Assembly (NCBI GenBank): GCA_034190875.2
Contig: CM067351.1
Coordinates: forward strand, 5,633,795-5,697,794
From: Urechis unicinctus
Lineage: Eukaryota > Annelida > Polychaeta > Xenopneusta > Urechidae
Reading direction: 5' to 3'
DNA length: 64,000 bases
Positions 1 through 13,981 of the stretch are shown piece after piece (positions within the stretch are counted from its first letter, which is position 1; each line of letters starts with the position of its first letter). A program made the position numbers and the translations under genes. The notes beneath the pieces are model-generated. The model was not told the DNA's origin. It saw only the letters and a program-made list of their open reading frames with translations, and did no database searches.

Positions 1-2823
1 GCACTGCAGGAGAACGATGCCGACACGCTGGACAGGACGGCAGGAGCTATCCGAGGGCGGTGTGCTCGTGTGGGTAATGTAGTGGGCGCTGAGATGGATA
101 ACTATGAGCCGGGTGTCTACACGGAGAGGGTCATGGAGGCTGTCTACATGCTCAGAGACCAGGGTCAGTCTGCAATTCCAGTCAACATATTTATCATGTC
201 CTTAGCCCCTGTCACATCACCTAGTGGTGCAAATATTTTTTATATAGTTAAGAATTATTTGTTTGTGGCAATTCACTGATGAAAATTAACCATCTTTGGT
301 TAGCTGAATATTTTGAGAAATTTTGTGTGTTTTCAGTTGTTCCAAATTTCGCTCAGAAGGTGGATGAAGCTTTGAATTATCTGACCGGGCGAACTAATCG
401 AGAGGTGGATGAAAATGAGTTCATTGATGCTTCCCGTCTTGTGTATGATGGAGTCCGTGACATTCGCAGAGCTGTCCTTGTGATCAGGGTAACCCCTACT
501 TTTTACTTGGTTTTTTATAATTCTGCGATAATTAGACAGTCGCATTTCATTTAGAAATGACTCTATGTCTAGTTTGTGTTGAAGATTGTTTTGTTTGATT
601 GGGACAACGCATGTTGGTTTTACTGTAACACTATGAAATCGTGATCAACATTAAGTTCCTATTGCTATATGAGTCATAGTGCATTATGTGGTAAGAGTCG
701 GTTGTTGTTGATTTTCCAGAGTCCTGAAGAGATAGAGAGTGACACAGAGAATGATTTTGATGAAGATGCTGAAACCTATGAAAAGTATAGCAAATGTAAG
801 CATTGTGTCTTCTTGTATTTCCAAGTGAGAATGTTTCAACTAGCCATTCTCTAGATTTAACAGAAATAACTTCCAGACAAGTTATATTGTAATGTTATGT
901 TCAGCCCTTACTTATTGTAAATTACCCATATCCAAAAGGAGGATCTTGAAGCTAGTTGCTGCCAAACCGTGTTGATAGGGGAAGAAATTATAAAAGACAG
1001 GCTGCCAAAATGATCATTCTTCCAAAGGAAGAATGACAGTTTATTTAAGTCACAACTATGACTAACATAATTAACATGTCATGGTTGTGAAATGAATGGT
1101 TGAGACTATGTCACATCCCTTATTTAGAATGGTGACATAGTTGTTCACACAAATACATATATATTATGTAACTAACAAGCAACTATGTCCCTAACCACTT
1201 GAGACTCTTAAGGTCATATGGCATAGTCCAACACAAATATCAACTTGAATATATATGACATTAAACAATACACACTTGAGATATATATATATATACCTAT
1301 ATATATATGCTACAATAAAAGACATGTATAAAATTGACAGCCATTTACAGTCTAAAAAGATACGTAGAGCCATAATCTTGCTGATCATATTATTTCTGAT
1401 TTGTTGTCATTAGATTCTCACATCACAGACCAAGATGATGTTCTGTATGAAGAGAAGAGTGACCGTGCGATGATGCGGCAGCTGCCCGAGGAGGAACGAG
1501 AGAAGATACAGCAGCAGGTGCAGCTGTTTAGGATGGAGAAGAAGAAACTGGACATGGAGATGGCTAAATGGGATGACAGTGGTAACGACATCATAGTGGT
1601 GGCCAAGAAGATGTGTGTCATTATGATGGAGATGACAGACTTTACAAGGTGAGTGGCCGTGTATTGTAATGTTGGGTCTGAATGTCTTTTTAGTTTGTAA
1701 TATGCATTGATATATGTCTGTTTATACCCTGTTCAGAGGTCGTGGGCCTTTGAAGAGCACAATGGATGTCATAAATGCTGCCAAGAAGATCTCCGAGGCG
1801 GGATCCAACCTGGATAAGCTGTGTCGCCAGATCGCTGAGCAGGTACATGATAAGAAATGTTTATTGGGTCATTGTTTTATCTTCGTTGAGATTTCATTAG
1901 ACACATCTCAAACACTGCATTTGTGACTGGTAACTTCTGTATGTGCTTTCAGTGCCCAGATTCTTCCTCCAAAAGGGATCTGTTGGCTTACCTGGAGCGC
2001 ATCTCGCTATACTGTCACCAACTTAACATCACCAGCAAGGTCAAGGCTGATGTGCAGAATATCAGTGGCGAGCTGATTGTATCAGGGGTACAGTATATGT
2101 AGTCTCTTCCACCTGTGTTTTGCTTATGAGCGTTACTGATAGAACAGTCTAAATTCATGAAATCTTTTAAAACAATAAGAGTTTCCCAGCTCTAATGTGA
2201 GGTCTTTGTTAATATGAGATGTTCAGTATCTATATATATATATATGACTATGATGTGATCATTTTCAGCTTGACAGTGCTACATCCCTCATTACAGCTGC
2301 TAAGAACCTGATGAACGCCGTCGTGCTGGCCGTGAAGGCTTCCTATGTCGCGTCCACCAAATACAGACACCAAACGGGCGTCAGCGTAAGTAATCACCAC
2401 ACCTGTTACTAATCACCACAACTGTATGTAACATCTCTGGCTCTTACATTTACAAGTAATCAGCACACCTGTTGGTAATCACACCTGTTGGTAATCACCA
2501 CACCTGTTGGAAATCACAAGTTATCAATATTTTAAAATCTCATCAGCATTCATATTGCAATGTGTACTTCATCTTATATGTTGTTAATCATATTTTTTTA
2601 ATTGAGCCCAAGTTGTCTTCAATCTTTATTTATTTACAATTCTCTGATGGCTTCTCACAGATGCCAAATGTAACGTGGAAAATGAAGGCCCCAGAGAAAA
2701 AACCATTGGTGCACCGAGAAAACCCGGATGAAATGCGCTCGCAGATCCGTAAATCAGCGCAAGAAGAATGTTGAGCCCATCAAAGCTCTCAGTGAATTTC
2801 AAGAGGGAGACTCCTATGCCTGA
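1..2823 (+). CDS. CTNNA: alpha-catenin, C-terminal part (5' end outside window)
   Basis: Alpha-catenin links the cadherin-beta-catenin complex to F-actin at adherens junctions. Eight exons are visible: 1-163, 337-488, 720-795, 1414-1648, 1737-1842, 1953-2087, 2269-2385 and 2661 to the end. All junctions are GT-AG and phases are consistent. Hallmarks of the vinculin/alpha-catenin M and actin-binding regions are DADTLDRTAGAIRGR, MDNYEPGVYTE, DENEFIDASRLVYDG, KWDDSGNDIIV, MMEMTDFTR, LMNAVV.AVKASYVASTKY and WKMKAPEKKPLV. The family normally ends with a basic stretch, then an ALSEF-type tail. Here the frame in use stops at 2772-2774, while KKNVEPIKALSEF and a stop at 2821-2823 lie in the next frame, so one base appears gained (or two lost) just before 2761. 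The family call is firm; paralogue number is not decided because only the C-terminal third is present. Confidence 0.96.
2393..2515. repeat. Short imperfect repeat (taatcaccacacctgtt) in the last alpha-catenin intron
   Basis: The motif taatcaccacacctgttgg recurs about five times with small changes and interruptions in the intron between 2385 and 2661. It looks like a small minisatellite, with no sign of function. Confidence 0.6.
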
Positions 2824-3447
2824 ATTATCATTTCTATCGCTTGTGCAAAACAAACCCATTGCCTTAAGGTGACTGATGATATGGGTAGATGTTCGGACCA
2901 GTGAAAGCAAAAGAGTGATGTAGACAATGTGTAGAAGTTTAAACAACCAGTTCAAGGCTACCAACCTCCATGGTCAATCTCCACGAATACACCCCATGTA
3001 TATGTAGACCATATGCATGCTTTCTTATTTTTGTATGGTGAATAGTCTAGTTTGTTAATGTATTAGCTGTATAATGCAAATTAATTTTTTGATGTTATAA
3101 CACAATTTTGTTTATGTTAACATTCATGGTATAGTGTTCATTTTATTTGCTTGGTCAATGTGTAATCGCCCGAAATATGCATCTTTTAAAATGCACGGAT
3201 ATATTTAGTTGCATTCCACTAGTCTGTTAAAAACAATGCAGTGGTGGGATTATATGGAATTGATACAGCATGTTCAGAGGTGTATGTGTTACCTACTGAT
3301 CTTCTGAAACCATTTGTGGCTTTGCTTTACTGTTGCCTTTTTAATATCATTATTTATACAATGTGGTGCACTGTGTTCAGCTGCTGTTAGATTCTGCCTG
3401 TATCTGTGGCTGATTGTAATGGACCAAATCTATGTAAATTATGGTGA

Positions 3448-3453
3448 ATAAAA
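3448..3453 (+). promoter_or_regulatory. polyadenylation signal AATAAA of alpha-catenin
   Basis: A canonical AATAAA lies about 625 bases after the conserved stop, and no other gene starts in between, so 2824 to about 3475 is probably the 3' UTR. Confidence 0.6.
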
Positions 3454-3479
3454 TTGTGGAATTGTGCATATATTATGTG

Positions 3480-5003
3480 TTTTAATCTCTGAATGTGGAA
3501 ATGATGCTTTTTAACTACTATATTTACACTAACATTGTACTTGCCGTTTTCTGATTGTCTAAAATTTTTAGGCCTATACCAAAGTCAATATGGAACTTAT
3601 AATGGAAAATGCCTTTATATACTCAAATGATGGAGTTCTCCCATGACATCGGTCTCTTGGTCTAAACTATATGCTGGTGTATATATTTAACCTCCATTGC
3701 ATTTTTCTTACCAGTACCCAACTTGCTCCAGATGGTCCATTCGGTTCCATCACACAAGTAAAGCAATGAATGAAAGTCATTGTCAACAGCCAGTCTTGAA
3801 ACATACTAGGTCAGATATCCATATCAGAGAAAATGTAAGATGACACAGAAATGTACCTACTAGTATCACTTTATTGCTTGTAATTATGCACTATATTTCA
3901 CAGATACATGCCTGATATCATCACAGGCAGGGGAAGCATTTGTGTCAGATAACAGCTAACGCTATTGATACAGAAAGCCATCCTGAGGGGCACAGGCTGC
4001 TCTAGCTAACTCATGGGGGGAAATGTGACATTACCCTAGAAATATCTTGCTAAAATCACCTGTTTATATCAATCAGACTTTCTATTGGATCACAGGGATG
4101 AGCACAGATGGGAAGTCACGAAATGGAACATAAAACCAGTAAAAACTGTGAATCAAGTAAACACTGCCTGCCTCTGATGTACTAACCAATTCACACAGGA
4201 TCCTGTCCTTCAATTCATGGGATAAATGTTGTTGCTCTTATTATAAAGGTTTAGTGCAGCAAGTGGTTTTCACCTTCTCCATCCAATTTACATTACTATA
4301 TATGAATGCCACGTTATACATCCTGATTCGTATTTTTCCATCTGTTGATAACCACATAAATTAAGTTTCATATACAAGCTATTTATGATACCGCTGTAAA
4401 TAATAAACAAAAGCGGCAAAACAAAGGCAACAGTTCAACGGCAACATACAAGCCAATACCAACTTTCTAACTACAACCGTTGAGCAACCGATTAGTTTGA
4501 TTATAACGTGATTGATTATAGCTTTCATCGGATATATACCAAGATGTGAATCACAGTAATCAATGAAGGAAGAGATGATTGGCACATAACATAGGTAGGA
4601 TTAGTACCCTACTGTGAGCGGGGAGTACATATCTTAAGTCAGCTTATGGCATAATATTGACGAGTGAATGTCAACTAAACTTAAAACAACACCATCTCAA
4701 TACTTAACAGTTAAGATTACGACTGCTGGGAAGATATGTGACAAGGGATTTTCACCTTATTTTCTGCCAGGAGTATGTGGGGCACATGGAGAAGGAGGTG
4801 GTTGAAACAAGGATAGCAACAATAGTGATGTGACGACTGCCATTTGTAAAAGAACACAAAAAATGGCAGCCAAAATCGATGATAATAAACCCAAGCCTTG
4901 AAATTACTTAATGTGCAGCAACACTATCAAATACAAGAAAATAACAAATTAACATGCGGCAGATGATGACATTTATTGGCTTTGATGTCCTGAGAGGATG
5001 GTG
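3480..5003. other. Intergenic, plus probable 3' UTR of the PRADC1 gene
   Basis: No coding exon, RNA gene or repeat was recognised. A TTTATT (AATAAA on the minus strand) near 4970 lies just downstream of the PRADC1 stop and could serve as its polyadenylation signal. Confidence 0.4.
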
Positions 5004-5928
5004 TCACCATAGTGACCATGGAGGCTGGTTGAGTGTGTGGCGTGGGATTCCTGTGGCATTGATGGGTATGTTGATGATGGCACTAGGTAAGTTCTTCTCC
5101 TCCAAAGTCTTCCTAATCATGTATCTGAAAGGAAAACACTAAGAAAATAGACTCTAACATAGCCGGGGTCAACGATTTGAGTCAGGTTATTGGATATCAT
5201 TATCAGTCGATGAATGTTTTTTCAAAGTGGAATTTTGATTATTTTATTACAAAAGAGGCCTGCCCAACATTCAATCTAATTGGTGCTGTTCCGATCAGAT
5301 CAAGGAACATTTTTGAAACCTCTGCCTCATTAAATCACCACTAACTCTTTTCTGTGCACAAATCAGTCTACTATCACCGACAAAATTAAGCATCAAGGAT
5401 AAAAAAGAATGGTGAATTCAACTTACCCATCTTTACCGAGGAGAAAGTAAGCTGCAATATTGACATGCCTGTCTGTTTCATCCTGTATCATATCAACCAT
5501 GACCTCGTCATTGTTCCTGTCATTGTCCATGATAATGGTGGCAAGTGCCCCAGCCTGCTCAGCCTGTATGGCTTTACTTAAGAAGGAACACCCCCTAGGA
5601 ACAGAACCACCACATCATCCCAAATCACACGGAAAGAGGCATATCTCATTTTGTGATCACTGCATTGTTGAGGTATGTCAGAGGTTATAGTAATGGGTAA
5701 AGTTACAAGTAAATCTCCAACTTAAAGGTACTCAACATAGTATTGCACTCAAGACTAAATATTCATCCAAAGGCATTATTGCAAAGTGCCAGGCAGTCTT
5801 AACAAGCAATTCACTGACAAGAAAGCCAAAATACACCACGACAAACTAAGTTACAATCAAGTTTTTCAATAAAATAACCTGTGAGACTTTACTTTTAATT
5901 ACCAGTCTGTGTTTACTTGTCAAAAAGA

Positions 5929-6012
<84 letters not shown>

Positions 6013-7327
6013 GGCACGAAATTGGCAAAAATGTGAATTGGCCCTCCATTTTTGTTCAACTGGCCCTTCAACAAAATGAACTGGCCCTGCCAGTATTTAA
6101 CTGGTCCTCTCAATGGTCTTGTTATTCACAATGCCGAAAGCATTTAAATTGTATTTGACAATAGGTATCATAAGATAAACATGCATGATCAAAGTAGTTG
6201 GAGTAAACCATAAGGCAGTATTCTTAATTCAGTTACATAGCAATTATTAGTGACATAATAAAGAATAAGTAGAAGTGAGAAAGCTGAGTGAAGGTGGGCT
6301 TTTTTCTAATTCATCACCGTCGCATTTAGGTAAACATTTGACGAACTTGTCCATTATTAAATTTGGGAAAGTATCAAATCAGCGATGCATAGGAGACTTG
6401 TAACGCCGGGAAAATTCGACATTCAGTTGCATTGTGCACGTGACATACACTGACCAATAAAAACGAGTTATACGATCTCATTGATAAATCGTGCGCTTTC
6501 GTCAATACGGAAATAAACGAAGTTCTCTAGATGAATGCTGAGGTCAAATCAATTGGGACAGTTCACAATTTCAAACGATCGCGCGGTTGTCAATGTGTTT
6601 ATCTTTTGACGTCGAGAATGGTTACAGAATAGTTATCGCCTGGCGGACCGACAACTTTGACAAATGAATCGGCGGAATTAACATTTAGTCGGCGCACGCC
6701 GACTAGAGATAGCCAATTTCATGCCCTGTATATATATATATATATTATTAAACTTTGCATTGGTTATAACGCACCCTCTTTCTGCCAAAGCAATATTGTC
6801 TCTGATGCGATCTGCATTACTGATGTCACTACAGGCTTGCGGCGGGTCTACTGGCACCAGCTCAATCCCAAGGAAGGACTTGTTCTGTTCAACATGTCAA
6901 ACAAGACACATTTAGTTCAGCCTCAACAGCTCTATTCACAATCACATAGTACATTGCAATGATAAATAAACTATGAAAGGAAAAAGCAAAATTATTGTAT
7001 AAACTGACACTTGCTCACGGCACAATAATTAAGATGTAATATACCCTTTGTATTGGTCAGTATTAATAAAAGCACAAAAAACAAAGTTTGATAAATGTTA
7101 CTGTATTCATTTCATCATAATTTACCACAAATTCAGTATTTGATTCATAAATGAACCATCCAACTCACCAGATAATTACCAAAACCCTTTGCTGGCCTTA
7201 TTTTGAATGTATAACCTATTTCATGGGGGTCCACTAGCTCGAAGTACAAGTGGTCATCATTGAATCCAGGTGAACTCACAACACGAACATCTGCACATAA
7301 CACACACAGAAGGATGACAACTGGCAT
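5004..7327 (-). CDS. PRADC1: Protease-associated domain-containing protein 1 (PRADC1-like), complete
   Basis: PRADC1 is a small secreted protein made almost entirely of a PA domain. Four exons on the minus strand: 7327-7169, 6884-6775, 5594-5427 and 5124-5004. They give 185 residues, close to the ~188 usual for the family. The start is the ATG at 7327, followed by a hydrophobic signal peptide (MPVVILLCVLC). Then come DHLYFELVDP, ELVPVDPPQAC, IALAERGGCSFLSKA (split across exons 2 and 3, phase 2), AGALATIIMDND, MVDMIQDET, AAYFLLGKDGYMIRKTLE and a C-terminal QPPWSLW directly before TGA. The typical family member also ends on a PPW.(F/L)W motif. All splice sites are GT-AG with matching phases. 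Intron 2 holds a (TA)n tract and a MITE-like insertion. I see no defect. Confidence 0.95.
5932..6009. repeat. (TA)n microsatellite
   Basis: About 78 bases of uninterrupted TA lie in PRADC1 intron 2 and directly abut the MITE-like element that starts at 6010. Peptides made only of I and Y predicted here are artefacts. Confidence 0.95.
6010..6728. mobile_element. MITE-like element with 17-bp terminal inverted repeats (hAT-like)
   Basis: The left end cagggcacgaaattggc (6010-6026) and the right end gccaatttcatgccctg (6712-6728) are inverted repeats matching at 16 of 17 positions. The 719-bp interior has no transposase ORF. Both ends abut TA tracts, so an 8-bp duplication TATATATA is possible but cannot be told from the microsatellite. 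A CAGGG terminus is usual for hAT elements. The family assignment is an inference; the inverted repeat itself is directly visible. Confidence 0.75.
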
Positions 7328-8155
7328 GATATAGAAGACATCAAATGTACCACCAGCACTGTTTGGGGCTCCTCCTGATTTATATTAAAAAAAAAAAAAA
7401 CACATACTGCTAGAATAAATCTTTAGACATAGGTCTTTGGCACCTGACTATGTGCAATGATGGACCCATATGGCTTGTATTGATTACAGATCCGATTTTT
7501 TGCAAGTGATCCTCTTTGTCACAACTTCATAGATAGCGCCAGCAGAAATTATTACCAGATCTATATTTTGTTCCATATCAGAATGGCAGTTCTGCTTGGA
7601 TTGCATCTCTGATGACGGCATGCCAAAATACACAATCTTTTCTCATTAATTGCCATCTTTATGTCACATATTTTGCTCTTGCCAAAACCACATAATTGAA
7701 AACAACAACTAGCACCCAAGAATGAAAACATGAAGGGTCAAATTATGTATTTAAATCAGTCTGTAGTTTGGTGTGTCTAACAGTGTCTACAGAATACCAA
7801 AGCTTGTTAAATGTCCTGTGAAATAAATAGGTGCATAAAACCCGGGTTACTGATTGGACACGGTATTCAGACCATGGCATAAGGGTTTGTTTTATTACCT
7901 TATATTCCAGGAAATGTTTACCCATTTCACAATAAGAATCAATAACTTTTGAAGAATCACATATCATATATCCATACCTTGAGTGAGCAGATTTCACACA
8001 TTGACTGCATTATTGTAAACCCTGATCACAATCATACACACAGTATTGAATACGGTCACAATGAGGTGATGGAGTAGCATAAACATAATTATTATGGCAA
8101 CACAAACTACCACCTCAGGGCCAGGTCATTTTCACAATCATTATCGATGCTTGTG
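7328..8155. other. Intergenic, nothing recognised
   Basis: This is the upstream side of PRADC1. Apart from an A-run near 7388, no gene, RNA or repeat could be supported. Confidence 0.4.
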
Positions 8156-8202
8156 CAGGGCTGGAAATAAGAAATGGCCACCCGTCATCAGGACGGGTGG
8201 CC
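8156..8202. repeat. Hairpin next to a hAT-like terminus
   Basis: The sequence cagggctggaaataag is followed by an 11-bp perfect inverted repeat, ggccacccgtc (8176-8186) and gacgggtggcc (8192-8202), with a 5-base loop. The CAGGG..GGAAAT start resembles the MITE end at 6010, so this may be one end of a decayed relative; no partner end was found. Confidence 0.4.
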
Positions 8203-8249
8203 AGCCCGTCCTTAACAGATTCTACCCGCAAAACAAATAAGACGCCATG

Positions 8250-8585
8250 TTAGGAGAACCCCAGGTCAGTAACATATTGGACTTGTGATAAGAACCCCAG
8301 GTGAGTGACATACTGGGCTGGTGATAAAGAACCCCAGGTCAGTGTCAGGGTGGGCTGGTGATAAGAACCCCAGGTCAGAGTAAGGGCAGGCTGGTGATAA
8401 GAACCCCAGGTCAGAGTAAGGGCAGGCTGGTGATAAGAACCCCAGGTCAGAGTAAGGGCGGGCTGGTGATAAGAACCCCAGGTCAGAGAAAGGGCGGGCT
8501 GGTGATAAGAACCCCAGGTCAGTGTCAGAGTGGGCTGGTGATAAGGAGAACCCCAGGTCAGTGTCATGCTGGACTGGTGATGAGG
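8250..8585. repeat. 36-bp minisatellite, about nine copies
   Basis: The unit is roughly gataagaaccccaggtcaga plus gtaagggcaggctggt, 36 bases long. The central copies are nearly identical and the outer ones more diverged. Because 36 is divisible by three, several frames stay open and give 12-residue repeat peptides on both strands; there is no other evidence of coding. Confidence 0.9.
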
Positions 8586-8916
8586 AGGTAAATACAAAGC
8601 AGATTAATACAAAGCAGATTAAGTGTAAACCCATCTGACACTATACACAGGTACATACATCATAACTGCAGGACCATCAATAAGGTGAGGACCAGGTGGA
8701 GTTCAACAGTCATACTGGGTAAAGAGAACCTCTGATATAAAACCTCTACTTAACCAGACTGGTGGAGCCATACTCACACACAACAAAATACAGATAATAA
8801 TTGTTGTTTCAGTCATTTGTGTCATTCTGATGGTTTTAACAACAATGACATTTAGACATAAAATGTCTTTTTAAGCCCAAGTGATAGATATATCTCAACA
8901 GGATATGATACACAAG

Positions 8917-9091
8917 TGAAGCCACAACATTGGTGAAGTCACAGCATTGGTGAAGCCAAAACATTGGTGAAGCCACAACATAGGTGAAGCCACAACATTG
9001 GTAAAGCCACAGTATTGGTGAAACCACAATATTGGTGAAGCCACAATATTGGTGAAGCCACAGCACTGGTGAAGCCACCACATTGGTGAAT
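8917..9091. repeat. 17-bp minisatellite, about ten copies
   Basis: The unit is gtgaagccacaacattg with a few substitutions per copy (cagcattg, cacaatattg, ccacattg). It lies in intergenic DNA, with no sign of a gene around it. Confidence 0.9.
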
Positions 9092-10595
9092 TTACCATCA
9101 ACATGCATGAAGAAGAAAATAAATTTCCATGCGTGGTTGAGCACATGGACCTTAATATAGCCAATGTGTTCTCAATACAGCATAAGCTTCACCTTTTCAC
9201 AAATTCAACTTTTAATAATCCGAATCAATCAGGCAGTCTTAACGACTTATTTACAGTATAATATGGTATTAGTAATGTTATCAGGCCAAGGAAATTTAAC
9301 CTCGAGACCAATAGTCGTTGTGTTAAATGCATAATGTTTCAGGATAGATAAACCACCCCTGAGCACAAGTAACCAGAGATGTTGTGTTCTGTAGTAACAG
9401 AGTAACAGTCTGAGGACAAAATGCTATTGGGTAAGAAATGACCACGCACCCCACTGCAAAACAGCTCTTAGAAAAAGAGAAGCGCGGTACAGCACATCGT
9501 CGATAGGAACAGGTTTTAATTTTGATCTGGTCTTTGAATGATCATGTTGTTCATATGCGACAGAGGTGAAGGAAGTTCACAACGCACTTTCATTATTACA
9601 TCCAAGGCCTGTGTGAGAAAAGAGAAACAAAGTCAGCTTTCTCTTCCTGCAAATTGTCGCCCAAGTACAAACAGGAAATACCAATTTTATGAAAGGAAAG
9701 GTGCGCGTTTTTGCGAGGGGGAACAGAGAGAGGGAAAAGTGAGTAAGAGCGGGGGGGCAGGGGTGTTTGCTTGATTGAGGCTGGCGTTATTGAGCATTTA
9801 CGCGTTAACCTGAATTGATATGATGTGTTGCAATATCATGATCCTAACCCCCGAGTTCTATAAAGTCATCAAAGTATGAATAATAAGCACAAGCTATGTG
9901 GCTTGTAAATCAGAGCGTCAGATCAAATAACAGTTAGTAACCATGCATGTGTTAGATGAACTGATGTTCACAAAAGCTCAGCAATGTGGGAAGTCGCCCA
10001 TACACACCCGTCGACTGACTGATCTTGGAGCAGATCCTTACTTTTCAAAAGGCTTAAAGTGATATTGTCTTGTCCGCAGTCTTTAAGAGTTAAAAACACC
10101 TGAGACTGGTTGGTATAGATCGATATGATAGATCATATATCTGTTATAGCCCTGAAAGTCGATTTCACTATTGTAGAGCATAGGGTTGGACTCAAGCTGT
10201 AAGTCGGTCGTGCACACAGGTCGGAGTTTTCGGGTTAACCATATGTCAAGCTCTCCATGATGCACCCATTATCGCCAGCGTAAAAGGACATTACCAAATA
10301 GTTAGCGAGCTGGAAATATGGCAAGAGGAACAAAATAGCTAAAACAATTGATTTATTTGTGAGGGTGATATATAAATAACTCTACCTTGATGAGGCAAAA
10401 CGCGCCAGATGAAACTGAGAATTGTTAACAACAATAATGTTACGTCACATGCCATCTTTGAACATTTAAACAGTAGAACAGAACCAGGGAGCAGCACCAG
10501 TCTGAGCCGAGTTAGCCGAATGCTGAACTGATGACGAAGGCTTTCCATCTCTTCGCGTATTTTCCACACGTTGCCCGCGCTAACTCAATCACATC
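9092..10595. other. Intergenic, nothing recognised
   Basis: Only short open frames without family features are present. No exon pattern, RNA gene or repeat could be supported. Confidence 0.35.
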
Positions 10596-11335
10596 GATCA
10601 ATCAATCAATCAAATGCTTTATTTCAGAATCGGCCACTAAGCCAGCGGAGATCCATAATATAACAAAACACAATAATAAAGATCAGTATACACATGCAGC
10701 GGCCATACTATTTTTGTAATAACTACACCATAGATAAGCTGTATACATGTGGATACAGTATGCTCGAAATAAAGGCAGCATTCGACATTGACGTTAGATG
10801 TCTTTGTCATCAGTTAAATCACCAATGAATATATGACCAAGATATTTAGTTTCGCTAACATTTTTCACTACCTCACCAGACACGTATAAATCTGGAAAGA
10901 CTATAGTTTCATATAATCTATACATCTGATTATCACATAATTACTCTTCTTTGAATTATTACTAATGTCAAATTCCATCCCATAATCAGTACATATAGTT
11001 GTACCAATATATGGATAAAATACCACGAGGTCATCAGCATACATTATATTATAGTGGTTCATAAACTTATAACCAAACATACAACCAGTTTTACATGCAT
11101 TTAATTTAACAGACAAATCCATATACAAGTCCATATACAAGTTGAATAGAAAGGGTGACAGTATGCTTACTTGTCTGACACCAATGTTAACATGAAAAGG
11201 TTCTGAGAAAGTACAACTATTTTCTTTTGGTGAGATATACCAATAAAGTATTATTATTATGAGATAATTTAGTACTCCACGTTGAGACATGTTAAGAAAT
11301 AATTTCATGTGATAGATTCGATCAAAAGCATCTAG
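10596..11335 (-). mobile_element. 5'-truncated LINE fragment with RT core and (TTGA)n tail
   Basis: Read on the minus strand, a broken reverse transcriptase shows DAFDRIYH near 11320, GVRQVSILSPFLFNLYMD and the catalytic box MYADDLVVF. After the RT there is a short 3' UTR ending in an AATAAAG-type signal, then a GATT/TTGA simple-repeat tail (10597-10612). Such a tail is common at LINE 3' ends. The endonuclease and N-terminal RT are missing, as expected from 5' truncation, and some frames are broken. It is a dead copy; the clade (CR1/L2-like or other) is not decided. Confidence 0.8.
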
Positions 11336-11715
11336 AAAATGTTATGACGGTATTTTCAAAATTGCCATATAAAGGCCCTTATTCCACACATTTGTCCCCT
11401 TTTGATCCCCCTCCTCCCACACAATTAATTCGAATTGACACTTATAATGGGTGTCTAACTATCTGATTATAATGGACATGGTTATAATTGTCTCAGCTTG
11501 CTAACCTAGCTCCTGACCCCGCTGTGTTCTAGTTGGCGCCCCCCCCCCCCCAACCCCCACGAAACGATCACTCACTTACACTCCAACCAGGTTGGGTCTG
11601 GTTGCAAGAGGTCCAGGGTGGGGATAAAAGGTCGGACATAGGAGGCATGGGGGGGGGGAGCATGTCGGAGACCGCACGAGAGGCAATAAACCAAAATTAT
11701 CCAGATTATTCAAGT
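11336..11715. other. Unassigned low-complexity junction DNA
   Basis: This stretch separates the LINE fragment from the tandem array. It contains a run of about 14 C (11537-11550) and a G-run near 11650. Nothing coding was recognised. Confidence 0.4.
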
Positions 11716-12850
<1,135 letters not shown>

Positions 12851-13237
12851 CATCGAGTTTTGCATAACAAACCGCTTATAAGAAACTACAAAAAGACTCA
12901 TAGAACAAAAACATACAACTACAATGGAGCCTACGCTACCATACAGTTCGCTAAATCTGTTCCAAGGCATTTATGTACACATCTGTATTTTGCTTCTGTT
13001 TGAAGCAAAACTGATTTTCACATGTAACAGTGCATATTTCTAACTTGTCTAGAAGCACTCTTTTAATAACTCTAGAAATTATACTGGCCGAAGCTATGGG
13101 CCGATAATTGTCTTTGCCGTTAATTATTGCAACTGTATCTTTGATAACTGGCACGTGCTAAACCATGCATTATAAATCCCCTTATACATATAGAGAGTAG
13201 ATGGGTTTACAGAGTGGTGGAATATATATATATATAT

Positions 13238-13335
<98 letters not shown>

Positions 13336-13981
13336 AGATATATATATATAAAAATATATATATATAATATTTATATATATATGTATGTCTATATATATAT
13401 ACCCTATGTATAGAAATCTATATATATATAGAAATATATATCTAGAAATATCTCTCTATAGATAGAAATATATATATCTATATATCTATATCTCTATATA
13501 TATATATATATGTATATTCATAAATACATAGTATATATCATGTATATATCTACATATATATATAAAGATATATATACATATATATATAAATGTATATATC
13601 TACATATATATATATCAATATATATATATATCTATATATATATATATATCTATATATATATATATATATATAAATATACATATATATACATGTATGCATA
13701 TATGTATGCATATGTGTAAATGTGCACACATATGTGAACATATGTGTATATAAATGTTTTTACAGATGTGTATTTATATGTATAAAAAAGGTACATATAT
13801 CTATAGATGTATGTGTACATTAAGATTTGCATTCATATTGCTAAATGTGTATATATGTGTTTTCATATTTTTGTATATCTTAATATGTATATATATGTGT
13901 GTATATAAGCATACATATGTGTGTATATGCGTGTGAATTTGTGTATGTACTATGCATATTTGTAAATATGTGTTCATATGG
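12851..13981. repeat. Tandem array unit 2
   Basis: Near-identical copy of unit 1 (1131 bases), including the antisense RT fragment at 12951-13154. It differs mainly in the length and interruptions of the (TA)n part, as expected for microsatellite drift after duplication. Confidence 0.9.

Noticed and set aside
2626-2964. 112-codon minus-strand frame over the last alpha-catenin exon
   Set aside because: It is the shadow of the conserved sense exon and has no family features.
9538-9774. 78-codon plus-strand frame in the intergenic region
   Set aside because: No recognisable domain, no splice partners and ordinary composition; not reported as a gene.
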